Source: Sphingomonas sp. OK281 | Lineage (GTDB): Bacteria > Pseudomonadota > Alphaproteobacteria > Sphingomonadales > Sphingomonadaceae | Direction of reading: 5' to 3' | DNA length: 64,000 nt | Assembly: GCF_900115295.1 (NCBI RefSeq) | Contig: NZ_FOVZ01000002.1 | Coordinates: 62,001 to 126,000, forward strand | Part shown: positions 46,531 through 55,615 of the stretch, piece by piece | Layout: each line of letters begins with the position of its first letter | Numbering within the stretch: position 1 is the stretch's first letter | Notes under the pieces: model-generated | Seen by the model: only the letters and a program-made list of their open reading frames with translations | What the model was told of the DNA's origin: nothing | Databases searched by the model: none | Made by a program: the position numbers and the translations under genes

Positions 46531-47139
46531 TCAGAACGGCACGTCGTCGTCGAGATCGTCCGAGAAGCCGCCGGTCTGGCCGAAGCTGCCGCCGCGTGCG
46601 CCGCCACCACCGGAAGGTGCGCTGCCGCCGCGACCACCACCGCCGCCGCCGCCGTAACCGCCGCCGCCACCCGACGAACCACCGCCGAAGTCGTTGCCGC
46701 CACCGCCGCCGGCCCAGTCGTCGCCACCGCCGCGGCTACCACCGCCGCCGCCTGCACCCCCGCCTGCACCACCGCCAGCGCCGCCGTTCGGGCCGTCGAG
46801 CATCGTCAGCACGCTGTTGAAGCCCTGCAGCACGATCTCGGTCGAATATTTGTCCTGGCCCTGCGCGTCCTGCCACTTCCGGGTCTGGAGCGCGCCCTCG
46901 ATATAGACCTTCGAGCCCTTGCGGAGATATTTTTCGGCGACGTTCGCCAGACCTTCGTTGAAGATCGCGACCGAATGCCATTCGGTCTTTTCCTTGCGCT
47001 CGCCCGACATCTTGTCCTTCCAGGACTCCGATGTCGCGATGCGCAGATTGACGACCTTGCCGCCGTTCTGGAACGCCTTGCTCTCCGGGTCGCGACCCAG
47101 ATTGCCGACGATGATGACCTTGTTGACGCTGCCTGCCAT
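46531..47139 (-). CDS. ssb: Single-stranded DNA-binding protein
   Basis: 202 residues. OB fold about 1-112 ([40 protein letters not shown]), then a very glycine-rich linker of about 75 residues and the acidic tip DDDVPF used to recruit repair and replication proteins. GAGGGG precedes the ATG. It lies 8 bp behind feoB, an unusual partner. Confidence 0.96.
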   Translation of the reverse strand: MAGSVNKVIIVGNLGRDPESKAFQNGGKVVNLRIATSESWKDKMSGERKEKTEWHSVAIFNEGLANVAEKYLRKGSKVYIEGALQTRKWQDAQGQDKYSTEIVLQGFNSVLTMLDGPNGGAGGGAGGGAGGGGGSRGGGDDWAGGGGGNDFGGGSSGGGGGYGGGGGGGRGGSAPSGGGGARGGSFGQTGGFSDDLDDDVPF

Positions 47140-47147
47140 GATGCCCC

Positions 47148-49022
47148 TCAGAGGCCGGCGAACACCGCCAGCCAGTATGTAATGCCAGCCATGATGTAGG
47201 CGGCGGCGAACAAATAGCCAACCATGAAGGCGGGCCATTTCCACCCATTGGTCTCGCGACGGGTGACGGCGATCGTCGAAATGCACTGCGGCGCGAACAC
47301 GAACCACATCAGGAAGGCGAGCGCGGTGGGCAGGCTCCAGCGGCCGCGGAGGTTCTCGATCATCGCCTTGCCGCCCTGGTTGCTGGCGGGATCGTCGATC
47401 GCGTAGACGGTGCCGATCGCCGCGACCGCGACTTCACGCGCGGCCATCGCCGGGATCAGCGCGAGGACGATGTCGCGGTTGAAGCCGATCGGCGCGAACA
47501 CCGGCGCGATGCCGTTGGCGATGCGTCCGGCGACCGAATAATCGACTGCCGAGATCTTCGGCGCACCGGCGGGCTGCTCGGGCGGCTTGGGGAAGCTCAG
47601 CAACACCCACAGGATGATCGTCGAGGTCAGGATGATCCCGCCGGCGCGCTTCAGGAAGATCTGCGCGCGGCTCCACAGGCCGATGCCGACGTCGCGCCAC
47701 TGCGGCCACTGGTATTTGGGCATCTCCATCATGAAGCCCGACGACACGCCCTTGGTCACCGTCCGGCGCAGCACCAGCGCGGCGACGAACGCACCGACGA
47801 TGCCCATCACGTACAGGCCGAGCATCACCAGCCCCTGCAACCCGACGAATGGCAGCACCTGCGTATTCGGGATGAACGCGCCGATGATCAGCGTGTAGAC
47901 GGGCAGGCGCGCGGAGCACGTCATCAGCGGCGCGATCAGGATCGTCGTCAGCCGGTCCTTCTCGTCGTCGATCGTCCGCGTCGCCATGATCCCGGGGATC
48001 GCGCACGCGAAGCTCGACAGCAGCGGAATGAACGCGCGCCCGGACAGCCCGACGCTCGCCATCACCCGGTCCATCAGGAACGCCGCGCGGACCATGTAGC
48101 CGCTGGCTTCGAGGACCAAGATAAAGAGGAACAGAATGAGGATCTGCGGCAGGAAGACGATGACCGCGCCGACGCCCGCGATCACGCCGTCGACCAGCAG
48201 CGAGCGGAGTAGCGAATCGGGGAGTTCGGCGGTCAGGAAGCCCTGCAACGCGGTGAACCCCGCGTCGATCGCGTCCATGAATGGCTGTGCCCAGCTGAAC
48301 ACCGCCTGGAACATCAGGAACATGATGCCGAGCAACAGGATCGGCCCCGCGACGGGGTGCAGCGCGACCGCGTCGAGCATGTGCGTCCAGCGGCGGACCT
48401 GCGTCTCGGATACGGTCGCGGACGTGGCGATTTGCCGCGCGCGGCGCTGGAGCGTGACGATGTCGTCCTGCACGCTGCCGTTGGATTTGCGGAGGCGCAT
48501 CGGGCCGTTGACGACGATGCCGGATAAGGCCGCTTTCAACTCGTCGAGACCGCGCTTGCGCACCGCGACGGTCGGGATCACCGGCACGCCGAGTTCGCGC
48601 TCGAGCACCTTGGGATCGAGCTTCAGCCCGTCGCGCTCGGCGAGATCGACCATGTTGAGCGCGACCACGACCGGCAGGCCGAGCGCGATCAGCTGGAGCG
48701 TGAAGCGGAGGTGGTTGTCGAGATTGGCGGCATCGACGACGACGACCAGTGCGTCGGGCAGGCGCTCGCCGTCCTGCGTGCCGGTGACGACGTCGCGCGT
48801 GACTCGCTCGTCGGGGGAAGAGGGTTCGAGGCTGTACGCGCCGGGCAGGTCGACCAGCTCTACGGGCCGGCCGTCGTCGAGCATCAGCCGCCCGACCTTC
48901 CGCTCGACCGTGACGCCGGGATAATTGCCGACCTTCTGGCGCGCACCCGTGAGCGCGTTGAACAGCGCGCTCTTGCCGGCATTGGGATTGCCGACCAGCG
49001 CAACCAGCGGTGCTGCGTTCAT
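47148..49022 (-). CDS. feoB: Ferrous iron transporter FeoB
   Basis: Inner-membrane Fe(II) importer with a cytosolic G domain. 624 residues, shorter than E. coli (773). G1 [12 protein letters not shown] near 11, G2/[10 protein letters not shown]3 DLPGAY, G4 NMVD, then about 8-10 membrane segments including Gate motifs with conserved cysteines ([29 protein letters not shown]). feoA is 9 bp upstream. Confidence 0.96.
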   Translation of the reverse strand: MNAAPLVALVGNPNAGKSALFNALTGARQKVGNYPGVTVERKVGRLMLDDGRPVELVDLPGAYSLEPSSPDERVTRDVVTGTQDGERLPDALVVVVDAANLDNHLRFTLQLIALGLPVVVALNMVDLAERDGLKLDPKVLERELGVPVIPTVAVRKRGLDELKAALSGIVVNGPMRLRKSNGSVQDDIVTLQRRARQIATSATVSETQVRRWTHMLDAVALHPVAGPILLLGIMFLMFQAVFSWAQPFMDAIDAGFTALQGFLTAELPDSLLRSLLVDGVIAGVGAVIVFLPQILILFLFILVLEASGYMVRAAFLMDRVMASVGLSGRAFIPLLSSFACAIPGIMATRTIDDEKDRLTTILIAPLMTCSARLPVYTLIIGAFIPNTQVLPFVGLQGLVMLGLYVMGIVGAFVAALVLRRTVTKGVSSGFMMEMPKYQWPQWRDVGIGLWSRAQIFLKRAGGIILTSTIILWVLLSFPKPPEQPAGAPKISAVDYSVAGRIANGIAPVFAPIGFNRDIVLALIPAMAAREVAVAAIGTVYAIDDPASNQGGKAMIENLRGRWSLPTALAFLMWFVFAPQCISTIAVTRRETNGWKWPAFMVGYLFAAAYIMAGITYWLAVFAGL

Positions 49023-49031
49023 TTTATGGGA

Positions 49032-49307
49032 TTATTCAGCCGCGGCAGGCATGGGCGAAACGTGGATCGCGCCGGCAACGGCACGGCGCAGCGCAACCGT
49101 CATCCGGCCGATCCGGCAGGCGATCGGGCCTTGGCCCAGCGTCGCGCGGTGCAGCACCTCGACATCGACACCCTCGTCGAAGCCGAGTTCGCGCAACCGG
49201 CGCGCCTCGGGATCGGCAAGTCGCGCCCATTCGATCGCGGCAACGATGCCATGCTGCTTGCGAGGCAGCGTTTCGAGGCTGACGGAACGATCGGGGCGAG
49301 TGTCCAT
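49032..49307 (-). CDS. feoA: Ferrous iron transport protein FeoA
   Basis: 91-residue SH3-like partner of FeoB: LADPEARRLRELGFDEGVDVEVL and a basic core (IACRIGRMTVALRRAVAGAI) match the family. No ribosome binding site is visible; the start lies only 7 bases after a 13-bp palindrome that contains a TGATAAT sequence. Confidence 0.92.
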   Translation of the reverse strand: MDTRPDRSVSLETLPRKQHGIVAAIEWARLADPEARRLRELGFDEGVDVEVLHRATLGQGPIACRIGRMTVALRRAVAGAIHVSPMPAAAE

Positions 49308-49313
49308 GATGCG

Positions 49314-49326
49314 ACTGATTATCAGT
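49314..49326 (-). promoter_or_regulatory. Palindrome before feoA, candidate iron operator or -10
   Basis: Perfect odd palindrome ACTGAT-T-ATCAGT. The minus strand reads TGATAAT, a good -10 sequence, and its centre resembles Fur-type TGATNATCA half sites. Position 7-19 bp before the ATG would give a very short leader. Confidence 0.4.
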
Positions 49327-49434
49327 AACGCTCGGGGAAGGGAAGCCCTAACCGTCGTGAGTTACGACCGCCTCGACGCCTCGCCATCCAGATGAAAGTC
49401 AGAATATAGAAGCACTTAGCGACTGTTAGCAGCT

Positions 49435-50088
49435 TCAGGCAGTTGGATAGCGCAGGCGGCCGACGAATCGCGACAGGCTGAAACCGTGCTCGGTGCGCTT
49501 GAGGAAGCCGGCCTTGGCCTTTTCGAACTGCATGATCCCGTCGATGCGACGACCGAGGAACGCGCGCGTCTCGGCGAGGCCTTCGCTCTCGTCGTCGAGG
49601 AAGACCGTGATCGTCGACGCATACACGCCGAGCAGGATCGTCCGCTTGGTGTAGTAATTATAGTCGGTCGCGACATCGCCGGCCGCGCGCCAGATCGTGT
49701 CGACCGTCCGCCAGCCAAGCCGCGTCGCCTTCGCCAGGTTCTGCGGCAGCGCGAGGATCGCGAGCGCGCGCCGCAGCGATTCGCGATCGATCGACGTCGC
49801 GTTCAGGCGGGCTTCGACCAGCGCGGTGATCCTCTCGCGGATCTTCATCAGCGCCAGCCGCTCGGGCGGCACTGCAGCGAGCATCACCCCGTCGATGTGC
49901 GCGAACCACGCGTCGATCATGTCGACCGGGCCGTCCTTGAACGCGAGCGGGGCGATGTCGGTGTCGATCGCCTCGGCCTGCGCGGCCATATCGCGCGCGG
50001 CATCGCTCCAGCCGTCGAACGCCGCGTTGGCGGCGATGCCGGGGGCGAGCTTTGCGCGGATTTCGTCGAGCGTAAGGTCCTGGGTCAT
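49435..50088 (-). CDS. COQ9 family ubiquinone biosynthesis protein
   Basis: 217 residues, mostly helical, with the TetR-like lipid-binding COQ9 core: LKDGPVDMIDAWFAHIDG-like segment, RLGWRTVDTIWRAAGDVATDYNYYTKRTIL. COQ9 presents quinone intermediates to COQ7-type hydroxylases. GGAGAC precedes the ATG, which overlaps the transporter stop (ATGA). Confidence 0.9.
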   Translation of the reverse strand: MTQDLTLDEIRAKLAPGIAANAAFDGWSDAARDMAAQAEAIDTDIAPLAFKDGPVDMIDAWFAHIDGVMLAAVPPERLALMKIRERITALVEARLNATSIDRESLRRALAILALPQNLAKATRLGWRTVDTIWRAAGDVATDYNYYTKRTILLGVYASTITVFLDDESEGLAETRAFLGRRIDGIMQFEKAKAGFLKRTEHGFSLSRFVGRLRYPTA

Positions 50089-51083
50089 ACCGTCTCCTGC
50101 CGTTCAAAATCAGGCGTATCAAGCGTGTGTTCAAGGGGGGGCGACACTTCCGGGGGAGGCCCGCGGCGGACGAGCACCAGCGCGACCGCCACCATCACGA
50201 CGCCGACCAGGTCCGCCGCGCCAAGCCGCTCGCCGTACACCAGCCAGCCGACCACACCGGCGACCACCGGCTGGATCAGCAACGCGATCCCGATCACCAA
50301 CGGCGAGAAGCGGCCGAGCGCATAGATCATCAAGCCTTGCCCGAGCACCTGGCTGCACAGGGCAAGTCCGATCAGCGGCCCCCAGTGCGTCGGCACCACC
50401 CGCTCCCCCATCACCAGCGCGAACACGAGCAGCGGCACGATCCCCGCCAGCGTCGACAGGGTCAGCGCGGACAGTGGCGCCAGCGTCGCCCGCGCGCGCG
50501 CCATCAGGATGAAATAGACCGTATAAAGCAGCCCCGCGAGGATGCAGAGCAGATCGCCCGCAAGGTTCTTCGCATCGAGCTGATAGGAACGCCCCAGCAA
50601 CAGCGTCGCCCCGGCCGCCGCCAACGCCAGTGCCCAGCCCTGCGTCCGCGTCGGCCATGTCTTCGCGATCAGGAAGCCGTAGATCGGGAACATCAGCGTC
50701 GCCGCGTTGCCGAACAGCGTCGCGTTGGCGAGCGTCGTGCGCCGGATACCGAGGTGCCATGCCCCAAGATCGGCCGCGAAACACACGCCGCCGACGATCA
50801 GCCCGATCCACACGCCCCGGCTCAACCGAGTCGGCCGTGCGCCCTGCTGAACCGCGAGCGCGATCAGGAACGGCACGGCGAGCGTGAGCCGCCAGAACCC
50901 CGCGGCCACCGGCCCGACCTCGGTCGCGCGGACGAACCACGGCCCGAACGCCAGCGCGACGTTCGCCACCACCAGCGCCGCGAAGGCGATAAGCCCCGGC
51001 GCGGCGACACTTTCCGCAACTGGCGTCAAACCGTGCGGCGTATCGGGCACGCTAGATAATCTTTGCGGGTCGGGACGATGCAT
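50085..51083 (-). CDS. DMT superfamily (EamA) transporter
   Basis: 332 residues, ten hydrophobic segments as two EamA repeats (GFWRLTLAVPFLIALAV, GLLYTVYFILMARARA, IQPVVAGVVGWLVYGERLG). Exporter of metabolites, substrate unknown. It is upstream of and coupled to the COQ9 gene. The exact start among several candidates is unsure. Confidence 0.88.
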   Translation of the reverse strand: MHRPDPQRLSSVPDTPHGLTPVAESVAAPGLIAFAALVVANVALAFGPWFVRATEVGPVAAGFWRLTLAVPFLIALAVQQGARPTRLSRGVWIGLIVGGVCFAADLGAWHLGIRRTTLANATLFGNAATLMFPIYGFLIAKTWPTRTQGWALALAAAGATLLLGRSYQLDAKNLAGDLLCILAGLLYTVYFILMARARATLAPLSALTLSTLAGIVPLLVFALVMGERVVPTHWGPLIGLALCSQVLGQGLMIYALGRFSPLVIGIALLIQPVVAGVVGWLVYGERLGAADLVGVVMVAVALVLVRRGPPPEVSPPLEHTLDTPDFERQETV

Positions 51084-51134
51084 GCCGCCCTGTAGCCTCC
51101 TATCTTCCGCCCGTCAGGCCAATAAGGAGCCCCC

Positions 51135-52223
51135 ATGCCTAGCCTTTTCGATCCGATTACCCTTGGTGCCGTCGAAGCGCCCAACCGCATCATCATGGCG
51201 CCGCTCACCCGCGGGCGTGCCGACAGGGATGCGGTGCCGACCGACATCATGGTCGAGTATTATACGCAGCGTGCGAGCGCCGGCCTGATCATCTCGGAAG
51301 CCACCGGCATCAGCCGCGAAGGCCTTGGCTGGCCGTTCGCGCCGGGCCTGTGGACCGATGCGCAGGTTGCCGCCTGGAAGCCCGTCACCGACTCGGTCCA
51401 TGCCGCCGGCGGCCGGATCGTCGCACAGCTGTGGCACATGGGTCGCCAGGGCCATTCGTCGGTGTACGAGACGCAGCCCGTATCGTCGTCGGCAACCGCG
51501 ACCGAAGGCCAGGCGCATACGTTCGAGGGCAAGAAGGACTTCGAGGTCGCACGTCCGCTCGAGACCAACGAGATCCCGCGTTTGCTGAACGATTACGAGC
51601 TGGCAACCAAGAACGCGCTCGCGGCAGGCTTTGACGGCGTGCAGATTCACGCAGCCAATGGCTATCTGATCGACCAGTTCCTACGCGACAACGCCAATTT
51701 CCGCACCGATGAGTACGGCGGCTCGATCGAGAACCGCGTCCGCCTGCTCCGCGAAGTCGCCGAGCGCGTGATCTCGGTCGCCGGCGCTGATCGCGTCAGC
51801 GTCCGCCTGTCGCCCAACGGCGATTCGCAGGGCGTCGACGACAGCAACCCCGAGGCGCTGTTCACTGCCGCCGCCAAGGCGCTGTCCAATCTCGGCATCG
51901 CGTTCCTCGAACTGCGCGAGCCCGGCCCCGATGGTACGTTCGGCAAGACCGACGTGCCGAAGCTCAGCCCGGCGATCCGGAAAGTCTTCAAGGGCGTGCT
52001 GATCGTCAACTCGGACTACACGACGGTCGAGGAGGCGCAGGCCGAGCTCGATTCGGGCAATGCCGACGCGATCACCTTCGGTCGCACGTTCATCGCGAAC
52101 CCGGACCTGCCCGAGCGCCTGCGCACCGGCGCACCGCTCGCGAAGGACGATGCGAAGACGTGGTACAGTCAGGGCCCCGAGGGCTATATCGACTATCCCG
52201 CGCTCGAGACCGTGAACGCCTGA
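51135..52223 (+). CDS. Old yellow enzyme family alkene reductase
   Basis: FMN-dependent NAD(P)H ene-reductase, 362 residues. NRIIMAPLTRGRA near 17, substrate histidine/asparagine pair in FDGVQIHAANGYLIDQFL, FMN-binding RTDEYGGSIENR and the C-terminal DAITFGRTFIANPDLPERL. Closest in layout to NemA-type reductases. GGAG precedes the ATG. Single-gene unit. Confidence 0.93.
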   Translation: MPSLFDPITLGAVEAPNRIIMAPLTRGRADRDAVPTDIMVEYYTQRASAGLIISEATGISREGLGWPFAPGLWTDAQVAAWKPVTDSVHAAGGRIVAQLWHMGRQGHSSVYETQPVSSSATATEGQAHTFEGKKDFEVARPLETNEIPRLLNDYELATKNALAAGFDGVQIHAANGYLIDQFLRDNANFRTDEYGGSIENRVRLLREVAERVISVAGADRVSVRLSPNGDSQGVDDSNPEALFTAAAKALSNLGIAFLELREPGPDGTFGKTDVPKLSPAIRKVFKGVLIVNSDYTTVEEAQAELDSGNADAITFGRTFIANPDLPERLRTGAPLAKDDAKTWYSQGPEGYIDYPALETVNA

Positions 52224-52228
52224 ACTTA

Positions 52229-52353
52229 ATCCTCCCCCGCAAGGGGGGGTGGCAGGCGCCAGCCTGACGGAGGGGGAGGCACGCGCTAACGGTGGTTCCG
52301 CGTCCTCCCCCTCCGTCACCTTCGGCGACACCTCCCCCTGGCGGGGGAGGATC
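52229..52353. repeat. Palindromic repeat (ATCCTCCCCCGC family)
   Basis: Starts ATCCTCCCCCGCAAGGGGGG and is mirrored by the arm ending GCGGGGGAGGATC, with inner GGAGGGGGAGG arms. Same family as 42184 and 54494. It follows the ene-reductase gene. Confidence 0.88.
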
Positions 52354-52442
52354 ACGAAGGGCTGACTCTGGTCACCCGCCCCGCGTTCGCCTAGCAGCGC
52401 GCCTCCGCGTCGTACGGCGCACCGGTGACGACAGGATATCTA

Positions 52443-52952
52443 ATGACCGACGGCTGGCCGAGCGGCGGCAGGGGAACGGGGCCGCTCACGCCCGGCACCG
52501 CCGACCGTGCCGCAAAGCGGGCGGAAGAGCGTGCCAATGGCCGCGAGCAGCGCGCGAAGGAGCGGCTGGCCGCGTCCGAACAGCGGTCCGAATCGCGCGC
52601 GGCGCAACGCGATCTCCAGTCCCAGGACCGCGAACGCGCCCGCGATAGCCGGCGGATCGAGGAGGATCAGCGGATCAAGGCGCGCCTCGATGCACCGCCG
52701 ACCAACGACGTCGAGGCGCTGAAGATCTCCAAACGCCGCCGCTCGGGCGCGCTTGCCCGCAGCGGCGAGGAATCGAAGACCGACCGCGACACGCGCAGCT
52801 ACAAGACGATCGTCGACACCGCGCGGATCCGTACGCTCGCCGATCGCGGCGCGTCGGTGGCGGGGCTTGCCGGCGCGTTCGGCATCACGATCGAAGAGGT
52901 CGAGGCGGCGTTGCTCGAAACGGCCCCACCGGAGACGGCCGCGCAGGACTGA
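52443..52952 (+). CDS. Charged coiled-coil hypothetical protein
   Basis: 169 residues. Residues about 25-90 are almost entirely charged (AKRAEERANGREQRAKERL, RERARDSRRIEEDQRIKARL) and probably helical. The C terminus (RIRTLADRGASVAGLAGAFGITIEEVEAALLE) looks like a small helix-turn-helix. AGGA lies 7 bases before the ATG. No known family. Confidence 0.75.
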   Translation: MTDGWPSGGRGTGPLTPGTADRAAKRAEERANGREQRAKERLAASEQRSESRAAQRDLQSQDRERARDSRRIEEDQRIKARLDAPPTNDVEALKISKRRRSGALARSGEESKTDRDTRSYKTIVDTARIRTLADRGASVAGLAGAFGITIEEVEAALLETAPPETAAQD

Positions 52953-52957
52953 CGCCG

Positions 52958-53353
52958 TCAGGCGTGGCGGTCTCCCGCAAGCCACGCCTTCGCCTCGTCG
53001 ATGTCGAGGAACGTCCGGCAGTTCTCGGCCTTCAGATAGCGTTCGGTCTGGAGCTTCGCCAGATGCGACGCGACGACCGCCGCAATCGGCGCCGACGTCA
53101 CCTTCAACGCCTTGGGCATCATCGCTTCCAGCGCATCGATCACCGTCAACGGCTGGATCGCGGCCTTGCGCAAGTCGGCGAGCACCACGAACGGACCGTG
53201 ATACAGCCGCGCCGCCGTGCCGCGCGCGAGCAGTTCGGCGGAGAAGGCCGCGGTCGTCGCGACCGACCAGAACCCCTCGGTAACGATCGTGAGCGTCTTG
53301 GTCGGCGCGTCGAAGCTGATCGTGTACATGCCGCCGTCCGCTATCATCGGCAT
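52958..53353 (-). CDS. STAS/SEC14-like hypothetical protein
   Basis: About 131 residues. MYTISFDAPTKTLTIVTEGF then alternating strands and helices (FVVLADLRKAAIQPLTVIDAL, SAPIAAVVASHLAKLQTERYL, CRTFLDIDEAKAWL), resembling SpoIIAA/STAS-like proteins. A shorter start at 53329 is possible. Confidence 0.75.
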   Translation of the reverse strand: MPMIADGGMYTISFDAPTKTLTIVTEGFWSVATTAAFSAELLARGTAARLYHGPFVVLADLRKAAIQPLTVIDALEAMMPKALKVTSAPIAAVVASHLAKLQTERYLKAENCRTFLDIDEAKAWLAGDRHA

Positions 53354-53378
53354 CTTAACGATATGCTGTCGCTCGCCG

Positions 53379-54194
53379 TCAATCGGTCCCCGGCAGGTCG
53401 ACATGGATCCGCCGGAAACGTGCCTCGACCAGGCTATAGGCCCCGAACAGCGCCAGCCCGATCCCGGTCAGCGCGAGCAGCCACTTGCCGCCCGGTTGCG
53501 CCTGCAGCCGTTCCAGCGCCTCGGCCACGCCACCCGCGTCGCTGGCATGCGCGGTCCAGGCGGCCAGCGCGAACAATCCGGCGACGATCAGGAACACGAG
53601 CGCCCGTGCTCCGTAGCCGATCCGGCCCATCGTGCAGACATAGCCCGGCGCGGGGGCGTCGCCGCGCAGGTCGTGGATGAAGTCGCCGCGCCACGCCTTC
53701 TGCGCCTGCTGGACCGCGGCGACCAGCACGCCGACCGCGACCGCGCCGACCAGTACGCGTCCGGCCGGCTGGTCGAGCAGCAACGCGGTCCAGTCGCGCG
53801 CGCTCTCGTCGCCGGGCGAGACGGCGATCTTGCCCTTGCCCAGATCGAGCGCGAGCCGAGTCGCGGTCCAGGCGAGGATCAGATGCGCGATACCGCTGAC
53901 GACATGGCCAATCCGCCTGAGGCTGCCCTTGGCATCGCGGGTGATCTGCTCCGGGTTAGCCGCGGCCTCGGTCAGTCGCCAGATCGCATAGCCGAGCAAC
54001 CCGGCGGCCACGATCGCCAGCAGCACCGGGCCGAGCGGTCCGCCCGCCATCGACCCGATCGCGCCCTGGTTGTCGGCAACCTCGCCGCCGTGCAGCGCCG
54101 CGTCGACCGCGAACCAGCCGACGAGGATGTACACAACGCCACGCGCGGCAAAGCCGAGCTTGGCGAGCCACGTCGCATTCGCATCCGAGATCAT
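53379..54194 (-). CDS. DUF1206 membrane protein
   Basis: 271 residues, six hydrophobic segments in three repeats that each begin with a small motif (LGFAARGVVYILVG, IGHVVSGIAHLILAW, IGYGARALVFLIVAG). GGGGGCGG precedes the ATG. Function unknown. Confidence 0.9.
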   Translation of the reverse strand: MISDANATWLAKLGFAARGVVYILVGWFAVDAALHGGEVADNQGAIGSMAGGPLGPVLLAIVAAGLLGYAIWRLTEAAANPEQITRDAKGSLRRIGHVVSGIAHLILAWTATRLALDLGKGKIAVSPGDESARDWTALLLDQPAGRVLVGAVAVGVLVAAVQQAQKAWRGDFIHDLRGDAPAPGYVCTMGRIGYGARALVFLIVAGLFALAAWTAHASDAGGVAEALERLQAQPGGKWLLALTGIGLALFGAYSLVEARFRRIHVDLPGTD

Positions 54195-54690
54195 TACCGC
54201 CCCCTTGTTACGCAGGCATAACGGTGCAGCGGTCGCGACGTTCCTGTAAGGCCGTCGAGGACGATTGGCGCGGTTCCCGAAGGTCTGTTTCCCCTGCGAA
54301 GGCGGGGCTCCAGTCTGGGCTCCCGCCTTCGCGAGAGAACGAGGCAGGGCATCGTGCCGCGCAACTGCCGACACGTGCTTGCTCAAGGGCACAAACACCG
54401 TAGCTGTCGAGGGGCGGCGCGGCGGGGGGATCGAGGGCCGATGTGCCCCCGGTTCCGCCAAAGCTCTCCGATTTTCGCCGTTCAGACCCAATCGATCCTC
54501 CCCCGCCAGGGGGAGGTGGCGCCGTAGGCGACGGAGGGGGCGGACACGGAACAGCGGTTACCCTTACCTCCCCCTCCGTCAGGCCGACGCCTGCCACCTC
54601 CCCCTGGCGGGGGAGGATTGTAGGTTGGGCGTTGGTTCGGTCCGGTGCTCGCAAGGGAAGGAACACGTAGTGGCCGTCGAAAGGGTAAGG
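54195..54690. other. Intergenic region with two palindromic elements
   Basis: 496 bp without a credible gene. It holds a small inverted repeat near 54291-54343 (CCTGCGAAGGCGGG / CCCGCCTTCGCG) and the large element at 54494-54619. The first part must hold the DUF1206 promoter. Confidence 0.7.
54494..54619. repeat. Palindromic repeat (GATCCTCCCCCGCC family)
   Basis: GATCCTCCCCCGCCAGGGGG at 54494 is mirrored by the arm ending CCCCTGGCGGGGGAGGATT, with inner arms GGAGGGGGCGG and CCTCCCCCTCC. Third copy of this family. Confidence 0.9.
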
Positions 54691-54888
54691 TTATTCGTCG
54701 ACCGTGTCGGAGGTGAAATCGAGCCGCGCGCCGTCCAGCGTCCTTTCTATCCGAGCCTTCGCAGCCGCGTCCGCCGCCTTCTCCGCCGCCGTCCGCCCGA
54801 ACAGCCTGCGGTTCCGATCCGCCCGCACCGATGCCTCGTCTCGCGCGCGCTGCTTCCGGACGAGGCGCATGTTGATTACGTCACCCAT
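54691..54888 (-). CDS. DUF4169 family protein
   Basis: 65-residue, highly charged protein (MGDVINMRLVRKQRARDEAS ... RTAAEKAADAAAKARIERTLDG) that fits the DUF4169 family of Alphaproteobacteria. Overlaps the 3' end of the truncated GNAT gene by 13 bp. Function unknown. Confidence 0.82.
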   Translation of the reverse strand: MGDVINMRLVRKQRARDEASVRADRNRRLFGRTAAEKAADAAAKARIERTLDGARLDFTSDTVDE

Positions 54889-55196
54889 GGCTTGCTCTCT
54901 GCGCCCGCCAGTCCCCAGCCGATCTCCGTCCCCGGCCAGTCTTCGGGCTGCCACGGACCGACGCGGCCGATCCATTCGCCGGTATCGCGTAATGTCACCG
55001 CGAACATCGAGAAGCCGCGAATGCTCCACGCGCCTGCCATCGCGCACAGACCACGCGAGGCGACGCTGCGCGACTGCACGCCGCCGGGATGACGCATCGT
55101 GACGGGATCGGCGTGGAACGCGTACCAGGCTTCGGCATCCTCCGGTCCCAAGGGCCGGAGTAACAGGCGCTCCGTCAGGAGCACCGGTGCAGTCAC
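54876..55196 (-). pseudogene. Truncated GNAT N-acetyltransferase
   Basis: 106 residues, against about 170 for this RimJ-like subfamily. It begins normally (LLTERLLLRPLGPEDAEAWYA) and runs to WPGTEIGWGLAGAE, then stops within nine residues. The acetyl-CoA-binding motif A (RxxGxG/A) and the C-terminal strands are missing. The sequence continues directly into DUF4169, which suggests a deletion. GTG start overlaps the ribH stop (GTGA). Confidence 0.75.
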
Positions 55197-55615
55197 GCGA
55201 CGAAGCGGTCCTTCAGCGCCAGCATCGCCAGCGCCGCGTTGGCCGCGCCACCGCCCTTGTCGCCTTCGGTGGGCTTTGCGCGCGTCAGCGCCTGCGCCTC
55301 GTTCTCGGTGGTCAGGATGCCGTTGCCGATCGGCAGGCCGTCCATCGTCAGCTGCATGATCCCGCGTGCGCTCTCGCTCGCGACGATCTCGAAATGATAG
55401 GTCTCGCCGCGGATCACGACGCCAAGCGCGACATAGGCGTCGAACGTCTCGCTCTCGGCCGCCAGCGCGATCGCGCCCGGCACTTCGAGAGCGCCTGGCA
55501 CGGTGATCGTCTCGTGCGTGTGGCCGGCGGCTTCGATCGCGGCCTTCGCGCCTTCGACCAGCAGGTCGTTCAGGTGATCGTAGAACCGGGCTTCGACGAT
55601 GAGGAGATGCGCCAT
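55193..55615 (-). CDS. ribH: 6,7-dimethyl-8-ribityllumazine synthase
   Basis: Penultimate enzyme of riboflavin synthesis. 140 residues. [39 protein letters not shown] (catalytic histidine), [16 protein letters not shown]. Starts one base into the ribB stop (TGATG). Last intact enzyme of the rib operon. Confidence 0.95.
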   Translation of the reverse strand: MAHLLIVEARFYDHLNDLLVEGAKAAIEAAGHTHETITVPGALEVPGAIALAAESETFDAYVALGVVIRGETYHFEIVASESARGIMQLTMDGLPIGNGILTTENEAQALTRAKPTEGDKGGGAANAALAMLALKDRFVA

